A stretch of 64,000 nt of DNA from Spirochaetales bacterium (GTDB lineage Bacteria; Spirochaetota; Spirochaetia; DAHUYW01): contig DAHUYW010000019.1 in NCBI GenBank assembly GCA_027306915.1, positions 263 to 64,262 of the forward strand. The letters are read 5' to 3'. The notes under the pieces were generated by a model. The model did no database searches. It worked only from the letters and a program-made list of their open reading frames with translations, and had not been told where the DNA came from. Positions 17,662 through 26,930 of the stretch are shown in pieces. Both the position numbers and the translations under genes were made by a program. How positions within the stretch are numbered: position 1 is the stretch's first letter; every line of letters begins with the position of its first letter.

Positions 17662-18390
17662 TCATCTGCCCGCCTCGCTCGCCGCGCTCCGTGCCATTTG
17701 GAGCAACCTACGCGCCACCAGGATGCTCCAGATCTCGAGCGGCACGAGAGAGCCGAATGCAAAAACAAGACCCACCGTCGGCACCGTCGGTGGCACGAGC
17801 GACAGGACACCCAGGAGGATTCCCAGATAGGCGGTCACCCTCCCGAACAGGGAGCTGCGGCTCATGACTACCGCGAAGATCAGCAGTGCGAGCCCTTCGA
17901 GGAGATACCCCGCGTCGAAGGCCGTGCCCTGCCAATTCGCAAGCATCACCTGACCGGCTGCTTCGATCGTGGCTCTCTGCGACTCGCCCGCAGCCCCCGC
18001 GTAGCTCCCGCTCAAGGAGAGCATCTCGAAGGCTGCGGTCGATGCGAAGTAGGCCGCAATTCCGAGCAGGGCGAAGACGAGGGCAATCAACGTGGCGGAT
18101 TGGCTCGTGCGTCTCAAGGCAACGTAGAGGGCGAGCAGAACGAGCCCCATGAGCACCTGATCGACGATGAGCAGGAGGTCCAGGTCGAGGAGCCCGACGA
18201 GCGGGCTGCGCTGAAAGAGGGCGAACCAGCCGAGGACCGTGCTCGGCGGTGGCCAGAGGATAAAAACAACGACCTGCACGGGAATGAAGACCGCCATCAC
18301 GAGGGCGGCGACGCCGGCCACCCAGTAGAGACCCTTCCAACCGGAGCCAGCCCCTTCGGGCGAGACTCCTCCCCCATTCGCTGCGCTCAT
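17662..18390 (-). CDS. DUF4386-like multi-pass membrane protein
   Basis: 242 residues with about six or seven hydrophobic segments. Among them are LYWVAGVAALVMAVFIPVQV, IVDQVLMGLVLLALYVAL, TLIALVFALLGIAAYFAS and a final IWSILVARRLLQMA. Segment order and the terminal VARRL motif recall DUF4386 proteins, whose function is unknown. ATG 18390 follows GAGGAGG. Confidence 0.65.
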   Translation of the reverse strand: MSAANGGGVSPEGAGSGWKGLYWVAGVAALVMAVFIPVQVVVFILWPPPSTVLGWFALFQRSPLVGLLDLDLLLIVDQVLMGLVLLALYVALRRTSQSATLIALVFALLGIAAYFASTAAFEMLSLSGSYAGAAGESQRATIEAAGQVMLANWQGTAFDAGYLLEGLALLIFAVVMSRSSLFGRVTAYLGILLGVLSLVPPTVPTVGLVFAFGSLVPLEIWSILVARRLLQMARSAASEAGR

Positions 18391-18593
18391 TTCTGAGCCT
18401 CCTCGACTGATTTGCGAGACGCCTGTCCCTGTGCTGCAGGTCGTCTCCGCATGCCGCACTCCTGCACGAGCAACTCGATTCGCCCGGGAGGCGGAGAGAT
18501 CGATTTTCGGTGGTTCTCGACGCCTAGGGTAGACCCACCCCGGCGCCGGCGCAAGCCGATTTTCCCGAACTGGAGGGCCGTGCGGACAGCTTC

Positions 18594-18622
18594 TGGACGC
18601 GGGGCGCGCCGTCAGGTACCAT
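18594..18622 (+). promoter_or_regulatory. Promoter candidate of the GH127 gene
   Basis: TGGACG (18594-18599), 17-nt spacer, TACCAT (18617-18622), then only 8 nt to ATG 18631. There is no Shine-Dalgarno site, again pointing to a leaderless transcript. Confidence 0.45.
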
Positions 18623-18630
18623 GGGCCCCC

Positions 18631-20496
18631 ATGAACGACTACCCCATTGCACCAACACCGTTTACCGCCGTTGCCCTCGCCGATCGCCTTTGGCTCCCTC
18701 GCCTGGAGACCAATCGGGCGGTAACCATCCCGGCCGTCTTCCGCAAGTGCGAGGAGTCGGGGAGGGTCGACAACTTCCGCAAGGCCGCCCGACGGATGGA
18801 GGGACCCTACGTCGGGGTGAGACCGTTCGAGGACACCGACGTCTACAAGGCGATCGAAGGGGCCTCCTATTCCCTGGCCCAGCAGCCGAGCCAGGAGCTT
18901 GACGCCTACCTGGACGGGTTGATTGAGCTCATCGCGGCGGCACAGGAGCCCGACGGCTACCTCTTCACCAATCGGACAATCGATCCCGCCCACGTCCTGC
19001 CGACCTCAGGGAGCGAGCGTTGGTCGAACCTCGTAAAGAGCCACGAGCTCTACAACTGCGGCCATCTCTACGAGGCTGCCGCCGCCCACTTCCAGGCAAC
19101 CGGGAAGAGGGCTCTCCTCGACGTCGCTCTCCGCAGCGCCGAGCTCATCCGCACAACCTTCGGCCCTGCCGCCAGGCACGACATTCCCGGCCATCCGATC
19201 ATCGAGATGGGACTCGCGCGCCTGTACCGCATCACCCGCGATCGGCGCCACCTCGAGACCGCTCGCTTCCTTCTCGAGGAGAGGGGCCGCCACGAAAGGC
19301 GGCCGCTCTACAGCTTTGCCGACAATCCCGGCTACTGCCAGGACCACCTCCCCGTGCTCGAGCAGCGAGAGGCGGTTGGCCACGCGGTGCGCGCGGTCTA
19401 CCTGTACTGCGGGATGGCCGATATGGCGGCCCTCCTCCCGGACCCGGCCTTTGCCGCGGCTATCGAGTCAATCTGGCGCGACGTGGTGGAATCGAAGATC
19501 TACCTGACCGGCGGCCTCGGTGCTCGCCATACGGGGGAGGCCTTTGGAGAGGCGTTCGAGCTTCCCAACCTGACGGCCTACGGCGAGACCTGCGCCGCCA
19601 TCGGCTCGGTTATGTGGAATCACCGCCTGTTCCTGCTCACGGGCGATTCTAAGTACTACGACGTCCTGGAGCAGACCCTCTACAACGGCCTCCTCTCCGG
19701 CGTCTCCCTCCGGGGCGATGAGTACTTCTACACGAATCCGCTCGAATCGGACGGCGAGTTCCGCTTCAACAAGGGGAAGAGCGAACGGCAGCCCTGGTTC
19801 GATGTCTCCTGCTGCCCGACGAACCTGTCGCGCTTCTTCCCCTCGCTTCCGGGCTATCTCTACGCGACAGCCGGCGCGACGCTCTACGTCAACCTCTATG
19901 CCGCAAGCCGGGCAGAGGTCGAGGCGGACGGAGTTCGTATGGAGCTCCTCCAGGAAACGGACTATCCGTGGAGCGGCACTGTTCGGCTTGCCGTTCGCCC
20001 GCAGCGTCCGGTTCGCTTGCGGTTCCTGCTCCGCCTTCCCGGCTGGTCGCGCGAGCGGATCATGGGAGGAAATCTCTACCGCTTTGCGCGTCCCCGCTCC
20101 GAAACCGCCACTCTTCGGGTGAATGGCATGGCGGTCGAGGTGGTCATGGAGAAAGGGTACGCGGCCGTCGAGCGCGAATGGCGGGAAGGAGACACGATCG
20201 AGCTCTCCCTGCCCCTTTCGGTGCGGAAGGTTATCTGTGATCCTCGGGTCGCCGACAACCGCGGGAAGGCGGCGCTCCAGCGCGGTCCGATCGTTTATTG
20301 CGTCGAGGGGCGGGATTCGCGCATCCCGCTCGACTCCATCCAGCTTGGGGATGAGTCGTCCATGGTCGCGACCCCCCAGCCGGAGCTCCTCGGCGGAGTC
20401 GTCGCGCTCCAGACGCCGGAGTTTACGGCGATCCCGTACTACACCTGGGCCAACCGCGGGCCCGGCCCGATGAGAGTCTGGCTGCCAAACGGCTAA
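18631..20496 (+). CDS. GH127-family glycoside hydrolase (beta-L-arabinofuranosidase type)
   Basis: 621 residues with the (alpha/alpha)6 barrel and beta-sandwich layout of GH127/DUF1680. The zinc-thiolate catalytic set known from the Bifidobacterium HypBA1 enzyme is conserved: Glu319 and Cys321 in AYGETCA, and Cys394-Cys395 in DVSCCPTN, with the acid/base Glu region GEAFGEAFELPN just upstream. The enzyme would release beta-L-arabinofuranose or related pentoses from plant glycans or glycoproteins. There is no signal peptide, so it is cytosolic and acts on imported oligosaccharides. I use ATG 18631; the in-frame extension to 18412 overlaps promoter sequence and looks non-coding. Confidence 0.9.
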   Translation: MNDYPIAPTPFTAVALADRLWLPRLETNRAVTIPAVFRKCEESGRVDNFRKAARRMEGPYVGVRPFEDTDVYKAIEGASYSLAQQPSQELDAYLDGLIELIAAAQEPDGYLFTNRTIDPAHVLPTSGSERWSNLVKSHELYNCGHLYEAAAAHFQATGKRALLDVALRSAELIRTTFGPAARHDIPGHPIIEMGLARLYRITRDRRHLETARFLLEERGRHERRPLYSFADNPGYCQDHLPVLEQREAVGHAVRAVYLYCGMADMAALLPDPAFAAAIESIWRDVVESKIYLTGGLGARHTGEAFGEAFELPNLTAYGETCAAIGSVMWNHRLFLLTGDSKYYDVLEQTLYNGLLSGVSLRGDEYFYTNPLESDGEFRFNKGKSERQPWFDVSCCPTNLSRFFPSLPGYLYATAGATLYVNLYAASRAEVEADGVRMELLQETDYPWSGTVRLAVRPQRPVRLRFLLRLPGWSRERIMGGNLYRFARPRSETATLRVNGMAVEVVMEKGYAAVEREWREGDTIELSLPLSVRKVICDPRVADNRGKAALQRGPIVYCVEGRDSRIPLDSIQLGDESSMVATPQPELLGGVVALQTPEFTAIPYYTWANRGPGPMRVWLPNG

Positions 20497-21146
20497 GAGC
20501 GCCGTTCGCCGCTCAAGACTTTCCGCCGCATGCTCACCGTCCGCGCAAGGAGCAGCACGTAGACGATGTCGAACAGCGAGCACAGGATCCCGATCCCGAG
20601 AACGAACGAGTCGCCTCCCATGTAGCCGTATTGGATCGTAGGGGCAAGGGTCCCGATCCACTTATTGACGGCGATGATCTGCGACTGGCCGGAGGGGCCG
20701 TGTCGCTTGAAGAGCATATCGATAAACAGGACCGACATGAGAAGATTCTGAAGAAAGGCGGCATCCTTGGCCCCGTCGGTTCGACCAAGCTCGATCACGA
20801 AGAGTATCTGGACGACAAAGCTTGCGCCGAACACGAGGAGGCTTCCAGCAAGGAACTGAGACTTCGTCACCCCTCGCGGCCAGTACTTGAATCCATACAG
20901 GAAGTAGGTGATCACGATGAGGACGTCGAATGCGGCCCAGGTGATCTCTATGAGCTGCTGGATGCCGGATTGCCCGCCGTAGGCGAAACCGATGTAGGTA
21001 TTGATGAGCTCCCAGGCGATGTTGAGTGCCAGAGCAAACAGGGGAATGGCGTAGGTCTTCTGCTTGAACCCCAATCGCACCGCTTCGATATAGACCCAAG
21101 TCCAGCACAGTCCGCTGATCAGCGTAAGCGCGAGCGTCACCGGCAC
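20493..21146 (-). CDS. Integral membrane terpene-cyclase-like protein (PaxB/Pyr4 family)
   Basis: 217 residues with seven predicted membrane helices. The sequence follows the fungal meroterpenoid cyclase family: LISGLCWTWVYIEAVRLGF at the start, ALNIAWELINTY with the Trp-Glu pair (Glu near residue 46, equivalent to the catalytic Glu of Pyr4), and SLFDIVYVLLL with an Asp near residue 190 at the second catalytic position. Bacterial relatives are common but uncharacterised. It could cyclise a polyprenyl-linked substrate or have another role. Its stop overlaps that of the convergent GH127 gene by 4 bp. Confidence 0.7.
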   Translation of the reverse strand: MPVTLALTLISGLCWTWVYIEAVRLGFKQKTYAIPLFALALNIAWELINTYIGFAYGGQSGIQQLIEITWAAFDVLIVITYFLYGFKYWPRGVTKSQFLAGSLLVFGASFVVQILFVIELGRTDGAKDAAFLQNLLMSVLFIDMLFKRHGPSGQSQIIAVNKWIGTLAPTIQYGYMGGDSFVLGIGILCSLFDIVYVLLLARTVSMRRKVLSGERRS

Positions 21147-21214
21147 ACCCCCTCGGTTGCTGCCCCTTACGGTAACCGGTCGCCGTCAAATCTGCAACGG
21201 CCGAGCGACTTGGG

Positions 21215-21640
21215 TCATTTCTTGCCTCTGAGCCTCCTCAAAGCGCGTTCGATTATGGGAACCCGTTCGGAAGGGCGGGAAGCCCCGGGAGCGGCCGATT
21301 CGCCCAGGCCGGCTGCGCCCGAGGCATTCTCGCGGAGGCTGCGCTCCTCGCCGGCGCCGGCCGATACCTCGCGCTGCCTCAGCTCGACCTCTTTCTGTTT
21401 CAGCCCTTCTCGCTTCTTCTTCTGGCTCTCTTTCTTCCGCTTGTTCAGCAGGTTGATGACGTAGATGATCACGGTGTAGATGACGCCGAGAACGAAGCCG
21501 GCTATCGCGATGACGATGACCGAGACGTTCTCGAACTGCGCGCCGAAGAGGTTAACCGTGCTCCGGTAGTTGAAGTTCAAGACTATGAGCACGGCCAGGG
21601 CGATGAGGATGAGGGCACTGACGATCAACTTTGCCACCAT
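21215..21640 (-). CDS. LapA/DUF1049-domain membrane protein
   Basis: 141 residues. Two N-terminal membrane helices (ALILIALAVLIVLNFNY and VSVIVIAIAGFVLGVIYTVI) are joined by the NLFGAQFENVS turn typical of LapA-domain proteins. A highly charged Lys/Glu helix (residues 65-95) and a Ser/Gly/Ala-rich tail follow. Relatives include the LPS assembly protein LapA and small envelope scaffolds. The function here is unknown. It starts at ATG 21640 after GGAAGGAGGAACG. Confidence 0.75.
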   Translation of the reverse strand: MVAKLIVSALILIALAVLIVLNFNYRSTVNLFGAQFENVSVIVIAIAGFVLGVIYTVIIYVINLLNKRKKESQKKKREGLKQKEVELRQREVSAGAGEERSLRENASGAAGLGESAAPGASRPSERVPIIERALRRLRGKK

Positions 21641-21727
21641 CGTTCCTCCTTCCCCTCAACTGTAGCACGCCAGGCGCGTCCGATGCGAAGGTCTCGAGAT
21701 CTCACCTCCCGTGAGCTTCAGCCGACC

Positions 21728-22303
21728 TCAGTGCACCAGTTTGAAGCCGATGTCGGTCCCCATTTTCTGCATAAAACCGAGCTGGATGTTGAGATAGCCA
21801 AGGGCCTCGATCCAGCGCGCGTTTGAGAGGGGTCCCGCGTCGATCGCGTCGAAGCCGATATCGCGTGCAAGCTGGAGCCCTGCGCTCCTCGCCTTTTCAT
21901 CGTCGCCTGCGATCGGCACCGAAACTTGCTGACCCTTCACCATTCCGGAGTCCATGCAGGAAGCGAAGACGGAGTTGAAGCCTTTTACCACCTTCGCTCC
22001 CGGGAGCTTCTTCTGGATCTCTTCGGCTGCGCTCGTGGTGAATCCGATGGCAAGCCCGAACTCCTTTGTGAGAGGGTTGGTCACATCGATCACGGTCTTT
22101 CCCTTCACCGCGGCACCCAGCTCCTTGGCTGCCGCATCGACCTCGGAGTAAGGCACGGCGAGGATGACGACCTCGCCCCACTCTGCGGTGGCGCGGGCGC
22201 CGCCTCTGCCTGTGATCTTCGTATCGTACCCCGCTCGGTCGAGCCCCTTCTTAAGCGCGGCTCCGACGTTGCCCTTCCCGATAATGGCGACTTTATGCTT
22301 CAT
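21728..22303 (-). CDS. NADP oxidoreductase, coenzyme-F420-dependent type fold
   Basis: 191-residue Rossmann protein: KVAIIGKGNVGAALKKGL dinucleotide loop, EVVILAVPYSEV, VIDVTNPLTKEFG, and VVKGFNSVFAS. This is the F420H2:NADP+ reductase-like family, which in organisms without F420 contains NADPH-dependent reductases of unknown substrate. I see no F420 genes here. ATG 22303 follows AGGAGGAATTGCC. It is divergent from the cyclophilin gene, so both promoters fall in 22304-22466. Confidence 0.85.
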   Translation of the reverse strand: MKHKVAIIGKGNVGAALKKGLDRAGYDTKITGRGGARATAEWGEVVILAVPYSEVDAAAKELGAAVKGKTVIDVTNPLTKEFGLAIGFTTSAAEEIQKKLPGAKVVKGFNSVFASCMDSGMVKGQQVSVPIAGDDEKARSAGLQLARDIGFDAIDAGPLSNARWIEALGYLNIQLGFMQKMGTDIGFKLVH

Positions 22304-22466
22304 GGCAATTCCTCCTGCATCGACATTGCGAATAGGGATAATATCGCGCCGGGGAAAGGCCGTGGCAAGCACCGACAGGCGCGAAGCATAAGCGGTGTTG
22401 CGGCACAGGGCGGACCCTTGCCTCCGGCAGGCCTCTCCTGATAGGCTCCCCGCGAAGGAGATTCCC

Positions 22467-23021
22467 ATGGCAGACAACGAGACCGCGGCTAAATACCGGG
22501 TTCGCTTTGAAACGACGAAGGGACCCGTCGTGATTCAAGTTCACCGCGACTGGGCTCCCCTCGGCGCCGATCGCTTTCGCAACCTGGTCGAGGCCGGCTA
22601 CTACTCGGACGTCGCGTTCTTTCGAGTTCTGCCCGGGTTCGTAGCCCAGTTCGGCATCTCAGGCGACCCCGGGCTCAGCTCGCAGTGGCGGGAGAGGGCG
22701 ATCAAGGATGATCCTTCCGGGAAGTCGAACGCCCGGGGTACGATCACCTTCGCGATGGCAGGGCCGAACACCCGAACGACTCAGCTCTTCATAAACTACG
22801 GCGACAACGGGCGCCTCAACGGGATGGGCTTCTCGCCCTTTGCCGAGGTCGTCGAGGGGATGGAGCACATCGACGCGCTCTACAGCGGCTATGGAGAGGG
22901 CGCGCCGCACGGCAGGGGTCCGGATCAGGGGCGCCTCCATCGCGAGGGCAATGCCTATCTCCGAGCCGATTTCCCCAAGCTCGACTACCTGGTCTCTGCG
23001 TCGATAGTCGCCGAAGGATAG
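22467..23021 (+). CDS. Peptidyl-prolyl cis-trans isomerase, cyclophilin type
   Basis: 184 residues without a signal sequence, so a cytosolic foldase. Family landmarks are the RFRNLVEAGYYSDVAFFRVLPGF block with the catalytic Arg, GTITFAMAGPNTRTTQLFIN, and FAEVVEGMEHID. A roughly 40-residue C-terminal extension (SGYGEGAPHGRGPDQGRL and beyond) is usual in the bacterial YncA/peptidylprolyl group. AAGGAG precedes ATG 22467. Confidence 0.92.
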   Translation: MADNETAAKYRVRFETTKGPVVIQVHRDWAPLGADRFRNLVEAGYYSDVAFFRVLPGFVAQFGISGDPGLSSQWRERAIKDDPSGKSNARGTITFAMAGPNTRTTQLFINYGDNGRLNGMGFSPFAEVVEGMEHIDALYSGYGEGAPHGRGPDQGRLHREGNAYLRADFPKLDYLVSASIVAEG

Positions 23022-23030
23022 CGCGGCCCA

Positions 23031-24203
23031 TCACATCCCGATGGGCACCACCCTCCCGTTGTGAACCACCATCGCAGTATCTGCGAGCGCACGGAGGTCG
23101 GCGAGAGGGTCTCCCTCAACTACGAGCAGATCGGCGATCTTGCCGGGGGCAAGTGTCCCGAGATCCTTTCCCCTTCCGCTGACGATTGCCGCGTTCCTGG
23201 TCCCGGCAAGAATGATGTCCATGGAGGTCATCCCTGCGCTCGCCATGAGTCCAACCTCGGTGATGGGAAAGCCGTCGTCGAAATTGCAGCTGTAACCGGC
23301 GTAATCGGTTCCGAGGGCGATGATTCCGCCCGCCCGGTAGAAACGAGCGAGGTTGTCAATTGCGATTCGCCCCCAATCGAGCCCGTGCATTTCGCTCACC
23401 CCCTTCCAGAGCTCGAGGGTCGGCGTCCAGGCGATCCCCTTTTTCACGATCGCGCGGATTTGACGGTCGTCAAGCGGCTCGACTACCATGTGAGCGAGAT
23501 CGTCGACCCCCGCCTCAAGGGCAATCGAGAGATTTCGCGTGTGGGAGATGTGGGCGGAGACGCGCACCCCACGGGAATGGACGGTCGCGACGATTCGCTT
23601 CGCGATAGTCGCGGAGAGCATCGGCCAGGTTCTTCCCTGCAGGTCGTCTTCGAGCGCGATCTTGATGACGTCTACCCCCTCATCTATGAGCCCGCGCACC
23701 GCCGCCTCGGCTTCGCCGGGAGAATCGACGAAAAGGCTCCCGTATCCCCCTGGGGCGGTGATGAGCGGAGTCGCCGCGATGAGGCGGGCGCATTGGGGAT
23801 CCCGGTCGAGGCTGTCGCGGAGGGAGAGAAAGTCTCCGGCCGCAACGGGTCCGAGATCCCGCACCGAGGTGATTCCCGATCGAAGCCACCCTCTAAGATG
23901 CACGAGATTGTAGGCCTGATGGACGTGGGCGTTTATGAAACCGGGGAGCACCGTCGTTCCTGCAAGGAAGTACCTCCGATACGAGGACGGGATAAGAAAG
24001 GCCCCGGTGCGACCCACCCGCTCAACTCTATTGCCGGAAACAAGCACCACGCCGTTCGGAATCGGCGGGGCGCCGGTGCCGTCGATGACCGTCGCGCCCA
24101 CAAGTGCGAGACCGGACGATGACTCTCCCGCCCCGCCCCCACTAGCGAGGGCGGCCGGCAGGAGCGCGAGCCCGAAGAACGCCGAGAGGATCCGTGTATG
24201 CAC
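23031..24203 (-). CDS. Exported amidohydrolase (imidazolonepropionase/prolidase-like)
   Basis: 390 residues. A signal peptide (RILSAFFGLALLPAALA) precedes an amidohydrolase TIM barrel with the metal motif GFINAHVHQA, Lys in DVIKIALEDD, His in VSAHISHT, DDLAHM, Asp in LGTDYAG, and a C-terminal LAPGKIADLLVVEGDPL. Related enzymes hydrolyse dipeptides or cyclic amides in the periplasm. I choose GTG 24203 because TATACT (24218-24213) ends 9 nt before it; another GTG at 24221 overlaps that box. It ends 10 bp from the convergent cyclophilin. A relic of a paralogue is at 4945-5032. Confidence 0.82.
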   Translation of the reverse strand: MHTRILSAFFGLALLPAALASGGGAGESSSGLALVGATVIDGTGAPPIPNGVVLVSGNRVERVGRTGAFLIPSSYRRYFLAGTTVLPGFINAHVHQAYNLVHLRGWLRSGITSVRDLGPVAAGDFLSLRDSLDRDPQCARLIAATPLITAPGGYGSLFVDSPGEAEAAVRGLIDEGVDVIKIALEDDLQGRTWPMLSATIAKRIVATVHSRGVRVSAHISHTRNLSIALEAGVDDLAHMVVEPLDDRQIRAIVKKGIAWTPTLELWKGVSEMHGLDWGRIAIDNLARFYRAGGIIALGTDYAGYSCNFDDGFPITEVGLMASAGMTSMDIILAGTRNAAIVSGRGKDLGTLAPGKIADLLVVEGDPLADLRALADTAMVVHNGRVVPIGM

Positions 24204-24390
24204 TATGCGTCCAGTATACACCGGGAATTGCCTCCGGACCGCACCGCCGGCGGTCGAGCGCGCCGCAGACTGGCGGCCCGTGGAAGGAGCGGCCGGCTCC
24301 TTTTCGAGCCCGACGGCGAGCGGCGGCGTGGTAGAATATGCATATCGACGAGATCATCAAGTCCACGACTCCCAACCAAAGGAGGCTCTC

Positions 24391-24816
24391 CATGCGCACA
24401 TCAGGCTGCAGGTCGCTCGGGGCTGCGGCGGCCAGTCCATCTTTGTCGTACCCAAGCTCGATCTCGTCGCCGTCTTCGTGGGGGGACTGGCCGAACATCC
24501 CCGGATGGGCGAGCCGGCGCCGGGGAAGACCTACAACCTCGCCGCCAACTCCATTGGGCTGCGCGCGTGCTCGCTGCATTTCACGGGCAGAGATGAGGCC
24601 CGTTTCACGCTGTGCTTTCAGGACAGGCCGCCCCTTGAGCTGGCGGTGGGCTTGGCGGGCCTGTACAGCGTCACCCCGAATGTGCGATGGTTTGGGCCGC
24701 TGGAGGTCGACGGGCCGATCGGGGCTCGGGGAGGCTGGCAGCCGGGCAGCTCCGCGATCACCACGTTGACCCTGTCGACCGATCATCACGAGGTGGTGAT
24801 GATAGGCGAGAGCTGA
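24391..24816 (+). pseudogene. Serine hydrolase (beta-lactamase family) C-terminal fragment
   Basis: The frame reads CGGQSIFVVPKLDLVAVFVG, the conserved end of class-C beta-lactamase-like hydrolases, then a beta-domain with LHFTGRDEARFTLCFQ and ends at TGA 24816. The catalytic SxxK and YxN parts are absent. The only ATG with a good ribosome site (24392, after GGAGG) is in another frame. It is therefore a 5'-truncated, dead gene, and the second relic of this family in the window (compare 5045-5730). Confidence 0.7.
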
Positions 24817-24840
24817 CGCTGCCGGAAACAATGGGGGCCT

Positions 24841-26385
24841 ATGCACGAAGATTCGATGGCGAGCATAACGATCGACCGCGATTTCACGGTCGGCAAGATT
24901 GATCCGCGCATCTACGGATCCCTCATCGAGCACATGGAGCGTGTCGTCTACGGGGGGATCTACGAGCCGGGGCACCCGGAGGCCGACGAGCTTGGCTTTC
25001 GAAAAGACATAATCCGCCTCGTCAGGGAGACCGGGATACCGGTCATCCGCTACCCCGGAGGGAACTTCGTATCGGGCTACAATTGGGAGGATGGGGTAGG
25101 TCCGCTCGCCGAGAGACCGCGGCGATTGGACCTTGCCTGGATTGCCCGGGAGCCCAACGAGGTCGGGCTGAACGAGTTCATGCACTGGGCGGAGGCCGCA
25201 GGTGTCGAGTGCAACCTTGCGGTCAACCTCGGCCTTCGCGGGGTGGAAGCAGCACGGAACCTCATCGAGTACTGCAATTTCCCGCGCGGGAGCCGTTGGA
25301 GCGACCTTCGGATAGCGCATGGACGCGCGGAGCCCTATCGGATAAAGACCTGGTGCCTCGGAAACGAGATGGACGGACCGTGGCAGATCGGCGCGAAGAG
25401 CGCTCGCGACTACGGGCGAATCGCGTGCGAGACCGCACGCGTCATGCGCCGGGTCGATCCCGCAATCGAGCTCGTCGCCTGCGGGAGCTCGACGGCCAGG
25501 ATGGCGAGCTTCCCCGAGTGGGACGCGACGGTCCTGGAGCACGCCTACGACGAGGTCGACTATCTCTCCCTCCACACCTACTTCATGAACGGCGGCGGCG
25601 ACACCGCGAGCTATCTCGCGAGGGCGATCGAGATGGATAGGCAGATCGAGTCGATAGTCGCTACCTGCGACTACGTAAGAGCGAAGGTGCGCAGCACGAA
25701 GACCATGAACCTCTCCTTCGACGAGTGGGGGATTTGGTCGCGGGAGGAGCGGGCCAACCGCGACGGCTGGACCTGGAGATGGGAGGAGGCGAATGCGGTA
25801 AGCGAGGGTATGTACAGCTTTGAAGACGCCCTTCTTGCCGGCTCGATGCTCCTCTCGCTCATCCGCCATGCCGATCGAGTGAAGATCGCCTGCTGGGCGC
25901 AGCTCGTCAACCACCTCTCCCTGGTAAGCTGCGTCAAGGGCGGGCCTCTGTGGAAACAGACCGTCTACTATCCCTTCGCCCATGCCGCGCGCTACGGCAA
26001 AGGGATCGCCCTTGCGCCGGCGATCAGCGGAGAGCGCTACGACACCGCCGACCTCTCGGAGGTGTGCTTCGTAGACGCGGCCGCCGTCGTTGCCGAAAGC
26101 GGGAGCGAGCTTGTCCTTTTCGCGGTCAACCGGGATCTGCACCAGCCGCTCCCGGTTGAGCTCGTCCTGCGGGGCTTCGGTGCCTGCCGGCCGGTCGAGC
26201 ACATCGTCTATGAGAGCGCGGACCTTCACGCGGGAAACACCCACGTGCATCCGGAGCGAGTCGTACCGCACAGCTCGAGCGGCGCACGGCTTGCGACGGG
26301 CGCGATCGCCGAAGGCAAGGGGATGGCCCTCACGCTTCCCGCTGCGTCGTGGAATGTCGTGCGGCTGGAGGCAGTCGACGCATGA
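24841..26385 (+). CDS. abfA: GH51 alpha-L-arabinofuranosidase
   Basis: 514-residue retaining glycosidase releasing arabinose from arabinoxylan or arabinan oligomers in the cytosol. The acid/base is Glu176 in CLGNEMDGPW and the nucleophile is Glu295 in LSFDEWG, both in the classical GH51 context. IRYPGGNFVSGYNWEDGVGP is also diagnostic. The C-terminal 120 residues form the expected beta-sandwich. There is no signal peptide. The start may be ATG 24841 or ATG 24856; neither has a strong ribosome site. The stop overlaps the next gene as ATGA. Confidence 0.94.
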   Translation: MHEDSMASITIDRDFTVGKIDPRIYGSLIEHMERVVYGGIYEPGHPEADELGFRKDIIRLVRETGIPVIRYPGGNFVSGYNWEDGVGPLAERPRRLDLAWIAREPNEVGLNEFMHWAEAAGVECNLAVNLGLRGVEAARNLIEYCNFPRGSRWSDLRIAHGRAEPYRIKTWCLGNEMDGPWQIGAKSARDYGRIACETARVMRRVDPAIELVACGSSTARMASFPEWDATVLEHAYDEVDYLSLHTYFMNGGGDTASYLARAIEMDRQIESIVATCDYVRAKVRSTKTMNLSFDEWGIWSREERANRDGWTWRWEEANAVSEGMYSFEDALLAGSMLLSLIRHADRVKIACWAQLVNHLSLVSCVKGGPLWKQTVYYPFAHAARYGKGIALAPAISGERYDTADLSEVCFVDAAAVVAESGSELVLFAVNRDLHQPLPVELVLRGFGACRPVEHIVYESADLHAGNTHVHPERVVPHSSSGARLATGAIAEGKGMALTLPAASWNVVRLEAVDA

Positions 26386-26900
26386 TCCGAATGGCCGCTG
26401 AATCCGATCTGGAACCGATGATCGAGATCATCAACGACGCCGCGCAGGCCTACAAGGGGGTGATCCCTGCCGACCGCTGGCGGGAACCCTACATGGCGCG
26501 CGAGGAGCTCCTCGGCGAAATCGAGGATGGCGTCGTCTTCTGGTGCCTTGCCGAGGGCGGGGCTCTTCTCGGCGTGATGGGAATACAGGATCGGGGGGAG
26601 GTCGCGCTGATCCGTCACGCATACGTAAGGAACAGCTCGCGAGGCCGGGGCATCGGGACGCAGCTTCTTCGCCACCTCGTTTCGAAGGCGGCCAAACCGA
26701 TCCTGGTCGGCACCTGGGCCGCCGCCTCGTGGGCGATCTCCTTCTATGAAAAAAACGGCTTCACGCGGGTGCCTGCACCCGAAAAGGACCGCCTCCTCCG
26801 GAAGTACTGGGACATCCCGGAGCGCCAAATAGAAACCTCGGTCGTCTTGGGGGATCCCCGCTACTCCAGCCTGGCTGCCGCTCGGAAGCCGCGCAGGTAG
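26382..26900 (+). CDS. GNAT-family N-acetyltransferase
   Basis: 172 residues. The acetyl-CoA pyrophosphate loop is SSRGRGIGTQLLRHLV, preceded by the strand VALIRHAYV and followed by VGTWAAASWAISFYEKNGFTRV, all standard GNAT motifs. The substrate is unknown; the pattern resembles the phosphinothricin/L-amino-acid acetyltransferase group. ATG 26382 overlaps the GH51 stop (ATGA), so translation is coupled. It is the last gene before the convergent GH31 gene. Confidence 0.88.
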   Translation: MIRMAAESDLEPMIEIINDAAQAYKGVIPADRWREPYMAREELLGEIEDGVVFWCLAEGGALLGVMGIQDRGEVALIRHAYVRNSSRGRGIGTQLLRHLVSKAAKPILVGTWAAASWAISFYEKNGFTRVPAPEKDRLLRKYWDIPERQIETSVVLGDPRYSSLAAARKPRR

Positions 26901-26930
26901 CCGACGACTGAGGGCCGCTTCCCCGCGTGC

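Noticed and set aside
24392..24816. ATG with good ribosome site at 24392 as the start of an intact gene
   Set aside because: That ATG is in a different frame from the serine-hydrolase-like sequence and encodes a Ser/Pro-rich shadow.
24142..26271. 709-codon open frame antisense to the GH51 gene
   Set aside because: The composition is Arg/Asp/His-rich shadow protein with no recognisable domain, while the + strand has full GH51 catalytic motifs.
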